Shown: positions 35,557 through 44,074, counted from the first letter of the stretch. The stretch is 57,508 bases of DNA from Neolewinella lacunae (GCF_014349155.1 NZ_JACSIT010000085.1:1-57508), one strand, 5' to 3'. Made by a program: numbers and translations. Notes: generated from the letters alone by a model not told the origin.

Positions 35557-36942
35557 ATGGTTTTGCGTAACTTATTGCTGCTTACGGTCTTCCTCTCTGC
35601 GGTTCCGCTGTTTGGGCAATCCGGAAGATACACCGGCCAGGTCAAGGCCATTGAATCCTTGCTACAAGAAGGCAACTACCGCATTGCGCGGGCCCAGAGC
35701 CAGGCCCTGGTAGAAAGCGGGGAACAGGCGATGCTGCCCATCGTCACCGCCAGGGGGCGTTACCTGCTGGGGCGAACGCTTACGGAAAACCCCGCCGCCA
35801 CCGCCCGCGAAAGGGTGGAGGGCATCCGGGAGCTTCGCCTGGCCGCCCAGCTTTTTCGAAAGGAAAAGGTCGGCCCTCCCCTCGATTCTATCCTGCTGCG
35901 CCTCCAGGAACTCACCGGGAGCCAATCCGTAGAAGACGCCAGCCTGGCTACGTCCGTCCCTCGCACACCCACCGTTAGCGCCGACTCCATCGAAACGGCC
36001 TCTCTGGGGGCCATCGTCGCCCTCCAAAACCAGGAAATTGCTGCCCTGACGGACAGCCAGGTGCGCCAGCTCGTCCAGCTCCAACAACAGCAACGGGAAC
36101 TGGACGAACTGGAATTCCGCAACCTCAACGACAGCCTGCTCCTGCTGCAACAGGAAAACCTCATCACGGCCCAACGCGCCGAAGTGCAAAGGGAGCGCTT
36201 TCGCCGCAATACCCTGCTGGGCCTCGGCGCGGTCATCCTGGTCGTTCTTGGTGGACTTTACGCCCGCTTCCGCGCCAACCAGCGCTACCAAAGCAACCTG
36301 GAGGCCAAGAATGCCATCATCGAAGCGGAGCGCAACCGTTCCGACGAACTCCTCCTGAACATCTTGCCCGCCGAGGTGGCCGAGGAACTAAAACAGCAAG
36401 GCTCCGCCACCGCCCGGCGCTACGACTCCGTCACCGTCCTGTTCGCCGATTTTCAGGGTTTCAGCACCTTGGCGGCCAACCTGGAACCCGAGGCCCTGGT
36501 GGGGATGCTCGACGAGGCCTTCCGCGCGTTCGACGAGATCGTTCGCGAGCACCAACTGGAAAAGATCAAGACCATCGGCGACGCCTATATGTGCGCGGGC
36601 GGCTTGCCCCGGCCGACGGAAAACCACGCCCCACGGATGGTCCGCGCCGCCCTCGCCATGCAACAGTATTTGGCCACCAACCCCAACTTCTCGGCCCGCA
36701 TCGGCATCCACACCGGGCCGGTAGTGGCGGGCGTGGTAGGGAAAGACAAGTTCAGTTACGACATCTGGGGAGACACCGTCAACCAGGCCGCGCGCCTGGA
36801 GGCGGCGGGAGAAATTGGGCGGGTGGCCATTTCCAGCAGTACCAAAGCCCTGCTTGGCCCGGGCTACAGTTGTGTCCTGGCCGGTACCTTCGAGGCGAAA
36901 AACATCGGGCCGATGCGGCGTTATTTTGTGACTTCGCCTTGA
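35557..36942 (+). CDS. Membrane-bound class III adenylate cyclase
   Basis: 461 residues from the ATG at 35557. Signal peptide (LLLLTVFLSAVPLFGQ), a helical periplasmic region, a Gln-rich coiled coil (about 145-215), TM helix (about 218-238) and a CHD cyclase domain (about 285-460). The domain has metal Asp in LFADFQGFS, the adenine-specifying Lys/Asp pair in EKIKTIGDAYM and YDIWGDTVNQAARLE, and IGIHTGPVVAG. The residue pair favours ATP over GTP. It makes cAMP in response to an extracytoplasmic cue; start alternatives upstream are weaker. Confidence 0.9.
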   Translation: MVLRNLLLLTVFLSAVPLFGQSGRYTGQVKAIESLLQEGNYRIARAQSQALVESGEQAMLPIVTARGRYLLGRTLTENPAATARERVEGIRELRLAAQLFRKEKVGPPLDSILLRLQELTGSQSVEDASLATSVPRTPTVSADSIETASLGAIVALQNQEIAALTDSQVRQLVQLQQQQRELDELEFRNLNDSLLLLQQENLITAQRAEVQRERFRRNTLLGLGAVILVVLGGLYARFRANQRYQSNLEAKNAIIEAERNRSDELLLNILPAEVAEELKQQGSATARRYDSVTVLFADFQGFSTLAANLEPEALVGMLDEAFRAFDEIVREHQLEKIKTIGDAYMCAGGLPRPTENHAPRMVRAALAMQQYLATNPNFSARIGIHTGPVVAGVVGKDKFSYDIWGDTVNQAARLEAAGEIGRVAISSSTKALLGPGYSCVLAGTFEAKNIGPMRRYFVTSP

Positions 36943-36947
36943 GGCAT

Positions 36948-38153
36948 TCAGCCCTTCACCAACCGCGCCAAAAAGAATCCATCGTACCCCTCCACCTGGG
37001 GTAAGAAGGTGTGCTGGTGTTCCAGCGTCCAGCCCTCGCCAGCGGGAGAGCCGAGGAAGGCGGCTACCTGCTCGTCGTTTTCGCGGGGGAGGATGCTGCA
37101 GGTGGCGTAGACGAGTTTGCCGCCGGGCTTCACCATGCGGCTGTAGCTGCTCAGGATCTCGGCCTGCTCAATCACTACGCGATCGATGAAGTCTTGGGAC
37201 AACTTCCACTTGGCATCCGGGTTGCGGCGCAGCACGCCGAGGCCGGAGCAGGGGACGTCCAGCAGCACCCGGTCGGCCCGGCCCGCGAGGCGCTTGATGA
37301 CTTTGGAGGAGGTGATGGCCCGGGTTTCGAGGTTGGAGACGCCGTTGCGGCGGGCCCGTTTTTTCAGCTCTTCCAGTTTCCAGCCGTGGATGTCGAGGCT
37401 GATCAGTTGTCCGCGGTTCTCCAGCAGGGCGGCCAGGTGGAGGCTTTTGCCCCCTGCGCCGGCGCAGGCGTCGATCACGGTTTGGCCGGGACTGACCTCC
37501 AGGCTCGGGGCGGCCTGCTGGCTGCTGAAGTCCTGGACTTCAAAGAGGCCTTGTTGAAAAGCTTTGGTGGTGAAGAGATTTTGCCGTTCGGTGACGAGCA
37601 GGGCGTCGGCCGCGATGGGGGTGGTAACGACGTTTTCGCGGGCCAGGGCGACGCTGAGTTCGGCAGGCGTAGTCTTCAGGCGGTTGGCGCGCAAGACCAC
37701 GGGCGCTTGTTCGTTGAGGGCGGCCAGGGTGGGGGTCCACTGTGCGCCGAGTTGGGCCTCGCCAACGGCGTCGAGCCAGTCGGGGATGCTTTCGCGCAGG
37801 GCCCGGTCTTGTTGGGCGGCGGCGAGCTTGGCCTGGATGTCGGCCGCATCGATGATGCCGAACTCCCGCCAGGCGGGCAATTCCCGGCCTTGCAGGTGCA
37901 GCTGGATGCCGATGAGCCGCCAGAAGTCCTCCCGCTTTTTGGGTTTGCCGCCGCCCGCCAGGTGGCGCAGCAGGCGGTAGTTGCGGACCACTTCGTAGGT
38001 CTGCTCCGCAATGAAAGCCCGGTCTTTGCTGCCCCGCCGCTTATCGGCCTTGAGCACGCGGGCAATTTCCCGGTCGGCGTAGGCATCGGCGGTGAAGATG
38101 TTGCCCAGGGCCTCGGCGATGGCTTCGAAGTGGGCGGGGTAGAGTCGGTCCAT
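36948..38153 (-). CDS. RsmB-like rRNA (cytosine-5) methyltransferase
   Basis: 401 residues. N-terminal NusB-like RNA-binding helices (about 1-130), then a Rossmann methyltransferase: SAM loop VIDACAGAGGKSLHLAAL, LLDVPCSGLGVLRRNPDAKW and catalytic Cys in VYATCSILPREN. It would form m5C in 16S rRNA (position 967 in E. coli RsmB). Ends five bases from the convergent cyclase gene. Confidence 0.9.
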   Translation of the reverse strand: MDRLYPAHFEAIAEALGNIFTADAYADREIARVLKADKRRGSKDRAFIAEQTYEVVRNYRLLRHLAGGGKPKKREDFWRLIGIQLHLQGRELPAWREFGIIDAADIQAKLAAAQQDRALRESIPDWLDAVGEAQLGAQWTPTLAALNEQAPVVLRANRLKTTPAELSVALARENVVTTPIAADALLVTERQNLFTTKAFQQGLFEVQDFSSQQAAPSLEVSPGQTVIDACAGAGGKSLHLAALLENRGQLISLDIHGWKLEELKKRARRNGVSNLETRAITSSKVIKRLAGRADRVLLDVPCSGLGVLRRNPDAKWKLSQDFIDRVVIEQAEILSSYSRMVKPGGKLVYATCSILPRENDEQVAAFLGSPAGEGWTLEHQHTFLPQVEGYDGFFLARLVKG

Positions 38154-38202
38154 GGGGGCGAAGGTACGGCTTGCGGGGCTTGCTCCCCTCGCTCCTCATC
38201 CC

Positions 38203-39936
38203 TTAAACTGCACCTGCGTCCGCGCCCAAAGCCGCTTCCTCCCGCCGATTGCCCCCGTTGAAAGCCAGCGCCAACAACACCGTGAGCCCGCACCCGATCA
38301 GGTTGAGCCACAAGTAGGCCAAGTCGATGACCCCGTAGGCGCTGGCGATGAAGGTGGCCGCCACGAAAACCTGTGAGATGATGGCCGCAATCAAGACCGC
38401 CTGACTGCCCACGCGCTTCAGGAAAAAGGCCACCGCAAAGATGCCCAAAATGACCCCGTAAAAGAGGGAGCCGATGATGTTGACGGCCTGGATCAGGTTG
38501 TCAAAGAGGTTGGCCACCGCCGCAAAGCCCAGCGCAATGGCCCCCCAGAGCATGGTGAGCCACTTGCTGGCCGCGAAGTAGTGCGCATCCTCCCGGTTGG
38601 GCACGAGGCTGCGGCGGTAGATGTCGACCAAACTCGTAGTCGCCAGAGCACTGAGCTCCGAACTGGTGCTCGACATGGCGGCCGAAAAAATGACCGCCAG
38701 CAGCAAACCCACCAGCCCAATGGGCAGGTAATTGATGATGAAGGTGATGAAAACGTAGTCGCGGTCTTCCACGATCGCCTCGCCATCCACGTTGGTGATG
38801 AGGGCATCGACCTGGCTGGCCAGGCCCTCCCGCGCCGCCAAGGCGTTAGTCAGGTTAGTGCGTGCACCGGCGATGCTGGCCGCGTCGTCGGTCCGCAGGG
38901 CCTCCACCAGGGCGGTTGAGGCGGCCCCGGCGGTGGCGTTGACGGTGGCGTATTCATTTTCCAGGGCCGTCAGTTCCGTTGCGTAGGGGCTCTGCCGGAC
39001 CTTATCCAAATTGGCCGTATTGAAGTGAATCGGTGGCGGCTGGAACAGGAAAAAGACGAACACCATGACGCCCACAAAGAGCACCAAAAACTGCATCGGC
39101 ACCTTGAAAATGCCGTTGAACAGCAGGCCCAGACGGCTTTCCGCCAGGCTTTTGCCCGAGAGGTAGCGCTGCACCTGGCTCTGGTCCGTACCAAAATAAC
39201 TGAGGAACAGGAAGGTGCCGCCGAAGAGGGCCGACCAAATGTTGTAGCGATCGTTGAGGTCGAAGTTGAAATCCAGGATTTCCAGTTTGCCGAGCTTGCC
39301 GGCCACCCCCATGGCGTCGCCAAAACCCACGTTGGCGGGCAGTTGCTGGACCACCACGACGCCCGCGATGAACATCCCCGCCAGAATCACGATCATCTGC
39401 TGCTTTTGGGTGACGGATACTGCCTTGGTGCCCCCCATGACGGTGTAAAAGATGACGACGACGCCAATGATCAGGATCGTCCAGCCCAAAGACCAGCCGA
39501 GAATGGACGACAGGATGATGGCGGGCGCGTAAATCGTGATGCCTGCGGCCAGGCCCCGTTGGATGAGGAAAAGCAGGGCCGTGAGCGTGCGCACCCGCAA
39601 ATCAAAGCGTCCTTCGAGGTATTCGTAGGCGGTGTACACCTTGAGGCGGTAGTAGATGGGCAACACGAACACACAGAGAATGACCATCGCAATGGGCAAG
39701 CCAAAGTAAAACTGCGCGAAGCCCATGCCACTGTTGTAGGCCTGGCCCGGCGTGCTCAAAAAAGTAATGGCGCTGGCCTGGGTGGCCATGACGGAAAGGC
39801 CAATGGTCCACCACTTCAGGTCGCGGTCGCCCTGCAAGTAGCTCTTCACATTGTCCACCGAGCGCGTTTTGATGACGCCGTAAATGACGATGAAGGCCAG
39901 GGTGCCCGTCATCACCAACCAATCAATCCAACTCAT
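38203..39936 (-). CDS. Sodium:solute symporter (SSS family)
   Basis: 577 residues from the ATG at 39934-39936. About 13 to 14 helices; the sodium-site region TQASAITFLSTPGQAYNSG and GTKAVSVTQKQQ are typical. A ~90-residue polar insertion (about 330-410) sits between helices 8 and 9. The substrate is unknown. A 46-residue single-helix protein overlaps its start. The C-terminus (ALGADAGAV) is encoded by a copy of the 20-bp repeat. Confidence 0.9.
   Translation of the reverse strand: MSWIDWLVMTGTLAFIVIYGVIKTRSVDNVKSYLQGDRDLKWWTIGLSVMATQASAITFLSTPGQAYNSGMGFAQFYFGLPIAMVILCVFVLPIYYRLKVYTAYEYLEGRFDLRVRTLTALLFLIQRGLAAGITIYAPAIILSSILGWSLGWTILIIGVVVIFYTVMGGTKAVSVTQKQQMIVILAGMFIAGVVVVQQLPANVGFGDAMGVAGKLGKLEILDFNFDLNDRYNIWSALFGGTFLFLSYFGTDQSQVQRYLSGKSLAESRLGLLFNGIFKVPMQFLVLFVGVMVFVFFLFQPPPIHFNTANLDKVRQSPYATELTALENEYATVNATAGAASTALVEALRTDDAASIAGARTNLTNALAAREGLASQVDALITNVDGEAIVEDRDYVFITFIINYLPIGLVGLLLAVIFSAAMSSTSSELSALATTSLVDIYRRSLVPNREDAHYFAASKWLTMLWGAIALGFAAVANLFDNLIQAVNIIGSLFYGVILGIFAVAFFLKRVGSQAVLIAAIISQVFVAATFIASAYGVIDLAYLWLNLIGCGLTVLLALAFNGGNRREEAALGADAGAV
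38209..38228 (+). repeat. Dispersed 20-bp repeat, copy J (last codons of symporter)
   Basis: Perfect match; variable base T. It encodes the LGADAGA end of the symporter on the minus strand. Confidence 0.85.
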
Positions 39937-40073
39937 GCGTAGGCGTTGCTGAACAAGTAAAAGAATAGGATGAGCAAGACGTGGAGGACGAGCACAAACA
40001 GGTAAATGTTGCGCCACGCGCCTAAGATCGGCGGGGTCTCGTCGTTAGAGTCGGCTTCGTTTTGTTCGGACAT
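39933..40073 (-). CDS. 46-residue single-helix membrane protein coupled to the symporter
   Basis: Starts at the ATG 40071-40073 and ends in TGA overlapping the symporter ATG (ATGA), so translation is coupled. The acidic N-terminus (SEQNEADSNDE) precedes one transmembrane helix (NIYLFVLVLHVLLILFFYLF). Small partner subunits of SSS-type transporters with this layout are known in other families; I cannot assign it to a named one. A TACCTTGG box ends four bases before the ATG. Confidence 0.7.
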   Translation of the reverse strand: MSEQNEADSNDETPPILGAWRNIYLFVLVLHVLLILFFYLFSNAYA

Positions 40074-40136
40074 GGTGCCAAGGTAGTTAAATTCCGCTGC
40101 GCGGGTTTTTGAACCATTCTGGTTCCGCTGCGCGGC

Positions 40137-40262
40137 CTTTTTGAACCACTAAGGATGTAAGTAAACTAAGGGGCACTAAGGATGGTGACTGCGTGGTTCA
40201 AAAAGCGCTGTTTCAAATACTTAGTGAAACTCAGTGCCCTTAGTGCCCTTAGTGGTTCAAAA
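40137..40262. repeat. ACTAAGG inverted-repeat block
   Basis: CTTTTTGAACCACTAAGG and its perfect reverse complement CCTTAGTGGTTCAAAAAG form 18-bp ends of a ~125-base unit whose interior contains further ACTAAGG and CCTTAGTG units. It fills most of the gap 40074-40287. A single GAACCACTAAGG occurs near 18031. Confidence 0.75.
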
Positions 40263-40287
40263 AGACCTGCGCAGCAGGGAAAGCCAA

Positions 40288-41049
40288 TTACTTCTTGCCC
40301 TTAGCCGCCCACCAGATGCCGCCGTAGAGGTGTTGCAGGAAGGCGGGCTCCCCGAAAACGGCGGGGACGTGGCCCAGGTTGGTGTAGAAGGCGCGGCCGC
40401 CGTCGTAGTTGTGGTACCAGGCAATGGGGTGGAAATCACCGTGGCCCTTGGCAATGCGGTCGCCGCCCCAGTTGGCGGTAATGTCGTAGGTGCTTTCGTC
40501 TACGGTGAGCACGTAGTTGAAGCCCGGTTTTTTGCTGCCGTCCTTATATTCGTAGTATTCGTCGGTCCAGAGCATGCGCTTGGGCCAGGCCGTCAGGCCG
40601 GGGAAGTCGGGCTCCTGCACTTCGAGCATGGCGGTTTGCACCACGGGGTGGATATGAAACATGTGGCCCACCATATCGGTGTACCATTTCCAGTCGTACT
40701 CCGTGTCGGAGGCGGCGTGCACGCCCACCCAGCCTTTGCCGGATTGGATGAAACGTTCTACGGCACCTTGCTCGGCGTCGGTGAACACGTCGCCGGTGGT
40801 ATTGACCATCAGCAGAACGTCGTAGCGGGCCAGTTGCTGGTCGGTAAGGGGCATGGCCCGCTGTTTCACATCGAGGGTGAAATCATGGAGTTTCGCCAGT
40901 TTTTGCAGGGCGGGGATGGCATCAAAAGTGCTTTCGTGTTGCCAGCCGGCGGTCTGCACCACCATGAGGGCCTTAAATTGCTGGGCGTTCAGGTGGAACA
41001 CCAGGGCGCTGACGCAGGTGCAAAGGAAGGTAAGGAGAAGCTTTTGCAT
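40288..41049 (-). CDS. ThuA domain protein, secreted
   Basis: 253 residues from the ATG at 41047-41049. Signal peptide (KLLLTFLCTCVSALVFHLNAQ) and a ThuA/class I amidotransferase-like fold: MVVQTAGWQHES, YDVLLMVNTTGDVF, GWVGVHAASDTEYDWKWYTDMVGHMF and PIAWYHNYDGGRAFYTNLGH. ThuA proteins are linked to sugar (trehalose-like) use; no catalytic Cys is seen. The signal peptide includes a degenerate copy of the 20-bp repeat. The TACCTTAGGCCCC upstream block is shared with the gene starting at 20028. Confidence 0.88.
   Translation of the reverse strand: MQKLLLTFLCTCVSALVFHLNAQQFKALMVVQTAGWQHESTFDAIPALQKLAKLHDFTLDVKQRAMPLTDQQLARYDVLLMVNTTGDVFTDAEQGAVERFIQSGKGWVGVHAASDTEYDWKWYTDMVGHMFHIHPVVQTAMLEVQEPDFPGLTAWPKRMLWTDEYYEYKDGSKKPGFNYVLTVDESTYDITANWGGDRIAKGHGDFHPIAWYHNYDGGRAFYTNLGHVPAVFGEPAFLQHLYGGIWWAAKGKK
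41003..41022 (-). repeat. Degenerate 20-bp repeat, copy K (ThuA signal peptide)
   Basis: Two mismatches to the consensus. Encodes LCTCVSAL, in the same frame as copy G, which encodes LCTCGRAQ. Confidence 0.5.
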
Positions 41050-41316
41050 GGATCGTTTAGACTTGTGGATGGGGCCTAAGGTAAGCCCCTTCGCCGAATT
41101 CAAGGTCCGGGCGGGGTGAAAATTCTCAAGGGGAGTGGGGGGAGGCAGCAGCGCACGTACGAAAAGCAGTTGAGGGCTGGCGATAATTTTCCTAGCGCCC
41201 CTCTGCTTCCGTTTGCCAACTGGCCTGTTGCTAGCTGCCCGCTGATGGTGTATTGTTTTTGGTTATTTTAGGGCTGGGTGTTGCGTGGTATGGATTTACA
41301 AACTATCTTTGAATAA
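41050..41316. other. Junction gap between core and island
   Basis: The ThuA upstream block TACCTTAGGCCCC is followed by a G-rich then A/T-rich stretch with no gene. The composition changes from GC-rich to A/T-rich around 41250-41300. Confidence 0.4.
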
Positions 41317-41565
41317 GCGGCTTTCACTTTTATCCTCACCATTGATTTTGGCAATCGGGAAAGTGAAAATTTCCGTATTTGTACTCATCAAGATAAACCC
41401 TTTTCTTATGCCATTTTGCGAAATATCCAAGGAGAAACAATCCGAGAATTGATTCTTTATGGGGCTGATGTAAATACTTTTGAATTGAATGTAAGGCCAG
41501 GACTGTACTTAATTGAATTTTTTACTTTAAGTGGAATTGTTGTTCAGAAAATAGTTGTACGATGA
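41317..41565 (+). pseudogene. Orphan fragment of a T9SS C-terminal sorting domain
   Basis: An open frame of about 82 codons with no start codon reads as a T9SS tail: SYAILRNIQGETIREL, then LNVRPGLYLIEF and VVQKIVVR followed by TGA. The TGA overlaps the ATG of the next gene (ATGA). The N-terminal cargo part is missing, so it is the remains of a deleted or recombined cargo gene. Confidence 0.7.
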
Positions 41566-43109
41566 GAGGCAATGTTCCTAATATTTTAGTAGTATGCAGC
41601 TGGGTGTTTTTTGGTGTTACCCTCTTCGCTCAAAACACCTTTATAAACAAGTATGCCTTTGATGTGCAGTATGGTGATGCCGCAAGGAAAATTATTCAGG
41701 TTCCTGACGGAATGGCGTTTTTCAACTCAACTTTTCTCGTGGATCAAGAGCATTCAGATAGAGGTGGGTTGGTGCGCTTGGATGAGGATGGCGTGGTTGT
41801 TTATGCTCGAAATTGGGATTTCCCTGAAGGTAGGGTAGGAATTTCTTTTAAAGAGTCGATGATCTTACACCGTGACACAATTATCCTCGCTGCTAACCAT
41901 GTAAATGAAGTTCATTTTTCTAATAACACGATAATTTTCGCAGAATTGGAAACTGGAACGGAAAGGGTGCTGCGCTTCTCAGATGAGCAGCCATATTATG
42001 TGGGAGATCTTTTCCTTTTGTCTGAAGACAAGCTAGTCCTTTCTAGTCAGCGTCCAAAAGTTGAACCCAAGTCTTTTCCCTCTACTATACGCTGGTTAGA
42101 ATTGAACGGAAGTGAATTTAGAAGAATAAACTATTTCGATGACTTTAGCCGAGTAGCTAGTGAACGAATGGCCAAGGATATCAATGATCAGTTTTATATA
42201 CCTTCATTAGGCTGTAAAGGAGCCTCAAACTGCTATCCACACCAAGCATGGCTCTCAAAAATCGACCCTACTGGCCAATTGGTTTGGCAAAAAAACTACG
42301 GACGAACAGCTGGCAACCAGGTCGTTTGGCCCCAAGTGGCGGTTGCCAACGACAGCACGATCGCTTTTGCCTGGACGAGGGATACCAACGATTGGGATGT
42401 TCAAGAGTCTCCCCCGGTGATCTATATGCTCGATACGCTGGGGAATAAACGGGATAGCTTCACTTTTCACGGTAACCTCCGTACGCTGAACACCCTGCGC
42501 GCCACCAGCAATGGGGATCTCTTGGGCTGTGGGGTGGCCTGGACGGACATCGGCTGGTGCGGCTGGATGTTCCGGATGTCTTCTAAAGCAGAACTCATCT
42601 GGGAGCGCTACATCCAGGATCACCGGACGGCGGAGGAAGACAACGTGAAGACAGAGCTTTTTGACGTCACTGAATTCACCGATGGCAGTATAGCCGGGGC
42701 CGGATACATCATTGAACTCCGCCCCGAAGGCCGGAACAGCCTCGAAGCCTGGATCGTCAAACTCGACGCCAATGGTTGCCTGGACCCAGGGTGCACTTCC
42801 GATACCATCCATCTCCAGCAACCAGTAGCCGTGCAGGAAACGGATCCAGCGAATGGTGAAAATGACTTTAAACTATGGCCCAACCCGACCCGGGATTGGC
42901 TCAATCTGGAAATAAGCCTCACTGGCCTGCCCGCAGGTGAGTATGCCTACGAGGTGATGAGCCCGGCGGGCCGCATCATCCTGCAAAGTAAACGCAGCAG
43001 CGAACGGGAACAGATTGATGTCCGCGCATTGCCCCCCGGCCTTTACTTCCTCAATCTGCTAAAAAACGGCCGCCGCCTGGGCAGTAAAAAATTCGTCAAA
43101 ACCCCCTAA
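41562..43109 (+). CDS. T9SS type A sorting domain protein (secreted cargo)
   Basis: 515 residues. Signal peptide (ILVVCSWVFFGVTLFAQ), a repeated beta-propeller-like body (strands of the type GLVRLDEDGVVVYARNWDF), and a C-terminal sorting domain (about 435-515; KLWPNPTRDWLNLEIS, LPPGLYFLNLLKNGRRLGS). Function of the body unknown. The 5' half is A/T-rich while the 3' half from about 42270 is GC-rich like the core genome, with no reading-frame break. Confidence 0.85.
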   Translation: MRGNVPNILVVCSWVFFGVTLFAQNTFINKYAFDVQYGDAARKIIQVPDGMAFFNSTFLVDQEHSDRGGLVRLDEDGVVVYARNWDFPEGRVGISFKESMILHRDTIILAANHVNEVHFSNNTIIFAELETGTERVLRFSDEQPYYVGDLFLLSEDKLVLSSQRPKVEPKSFPSTIRWLELNGSEFRRINYFDDFSRVASERMAKDINDQFYIPSLGCKGASNCYPHQAWLSKIDPTGQLVWQKNYGRTAGNQVVWPQVAVANDSTIAFAWTRDTNDWDVQESPPVIYMLDTLGNKRDSFTFHGNLRTLNTLRATSNGDLLGCGVAWTDIGWCGWMFRMSSKAELIWERYIQDHRTAEEDNVKTELFDVTEFTDGSIAGAGYIIELRPEGRNSLEAWIVKLDANGCLDPGCTSDTIHLQQPVAVQETDPANGENDFKLWPNPTRDWLNLEISLTGLPAGEYAYEVMSPAGRIILQSKRSSEREQIDVRALPPGLYFLNLLKNGRRLGSKKFVKTP

Positions 43110-43120
43110 AATAAGCATCC

Positions 43121-44074
43121 GTGTCAGCAATTCTTCTCCGTGTCAGCTTCTTTTTCTTGCTCTTGGGCAGCAGCCTTTCCGTAGGGGCGCAGTACATCCC
43201 TACCGCCGTTGAAGGGGCCAACTGGGTGCTGTTGAACTCGAATACGCCCAATTATGCAGATGGGTTTACCGTCTTTGCACAGGTTATCGCTGGGGATTCT
43301 ATCGTGGATGGGAGGCATTACAAGAAGCTTTACCAGCATAGGATTGTTTACGTTGATACGGCCATGGGGCCTCGGTTGGCTCCGCCTTACCAGGTACTCC
43401 CCGAGCGAGAACTGATCGGGCTGCTGCGCGACGATACCACCAACCAGCGGGTATACGGCAGGGTCCACCGCTTTTATTCGGAGAGCAGAGCACTATCCCC
43501 CGATACCCTATTGCAAGATTATAATTTGGAGGTAGGTGATACTGTGCGGGGCTATTATTTTTTTGATTTCGACCCTTTTAGGATAACGGTGACGGAAAAA
43601 GGATCCATCAATATTTTTGGAGCTGAGCGGCCTTACCTTTCTACCTATGGGTACGATTTTTACCAAGGTGTTGGCTCGGAAGAGTACGGGCCGCTTTCAG
43701 GCGGCAGTTACTTCAGGACGAATATGTATAGTTACCGGCTAATCGACTACTGCGTCGGCGAATTCAGTGACTGCGATTTGGTCCTTACCTCCACCAGCAA
43801 CTTGGTGTTGGCCGAAAGCGTCCGCCTATTCCCCAATCCCGCCCAGAACGAAGTTTTCCTGGAATTAGAACTCAAACGAAGTCACCAGCAAGCTTACCTT
43901 ACCTGCTACGATCTGCACGGCCGTAAGGTCGGCGAACGAAAGATCTCCGGCCTGGGCGCTGGCCCGCACCGCATCGCTTTTCCCACCGCTGACCTCCCCG
44001 CAGGTTGGTACGTGTTGCGCCTTACCCTCCCGGGCGGGAGTGTGGTGAAGCAGTTTTTGAAGACTGCTGGTTGA
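43121..44074 (+). CDS. T9SS type A sorting domain protein
   Basis: 317 residues from a GTG start. Signal peptide (LLRVSFFFLLLGSSLSVGAQ), an unrecognised beta-rich body, and a tail with LFPNPAQNEVFLELEL and LPAGWYVLRLTLPGG, the T9SS sorting domain. Eleven bases after the preceding cargo gene, so both are probably co-transcribed. The 170-base gap to the next convergent gene shows no gene. Confidence 0.83.
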   Translation: MSAILLRVSFFFLLLGSSLSVGAQYIPTAVEGANWVLLNSNTPNYADGFTVFAQVIAGDSIVDGRHYKKLYQHRIVYVDTAMGPRLAPPYQVLPERELIGLLRDDTTNQRVYGRVHRFYSESRALSPDTLLQDYNLEVGDTVRGYYFFDFDPFRITVTEKGSINIFGAERPYLSTYGYDFYQGVGSEEYGPLSGGSYFRTNMYSYRLIDYCVGEFSDCDLVLTSTSNLVLAESVRLFPNPAQNEVFLELELKRSHQQAYLTCYDLHGRKVGERKISGLGAGPHRIAFPTADLPAGWYVLRLTLPGGSVVKQFLKTAG

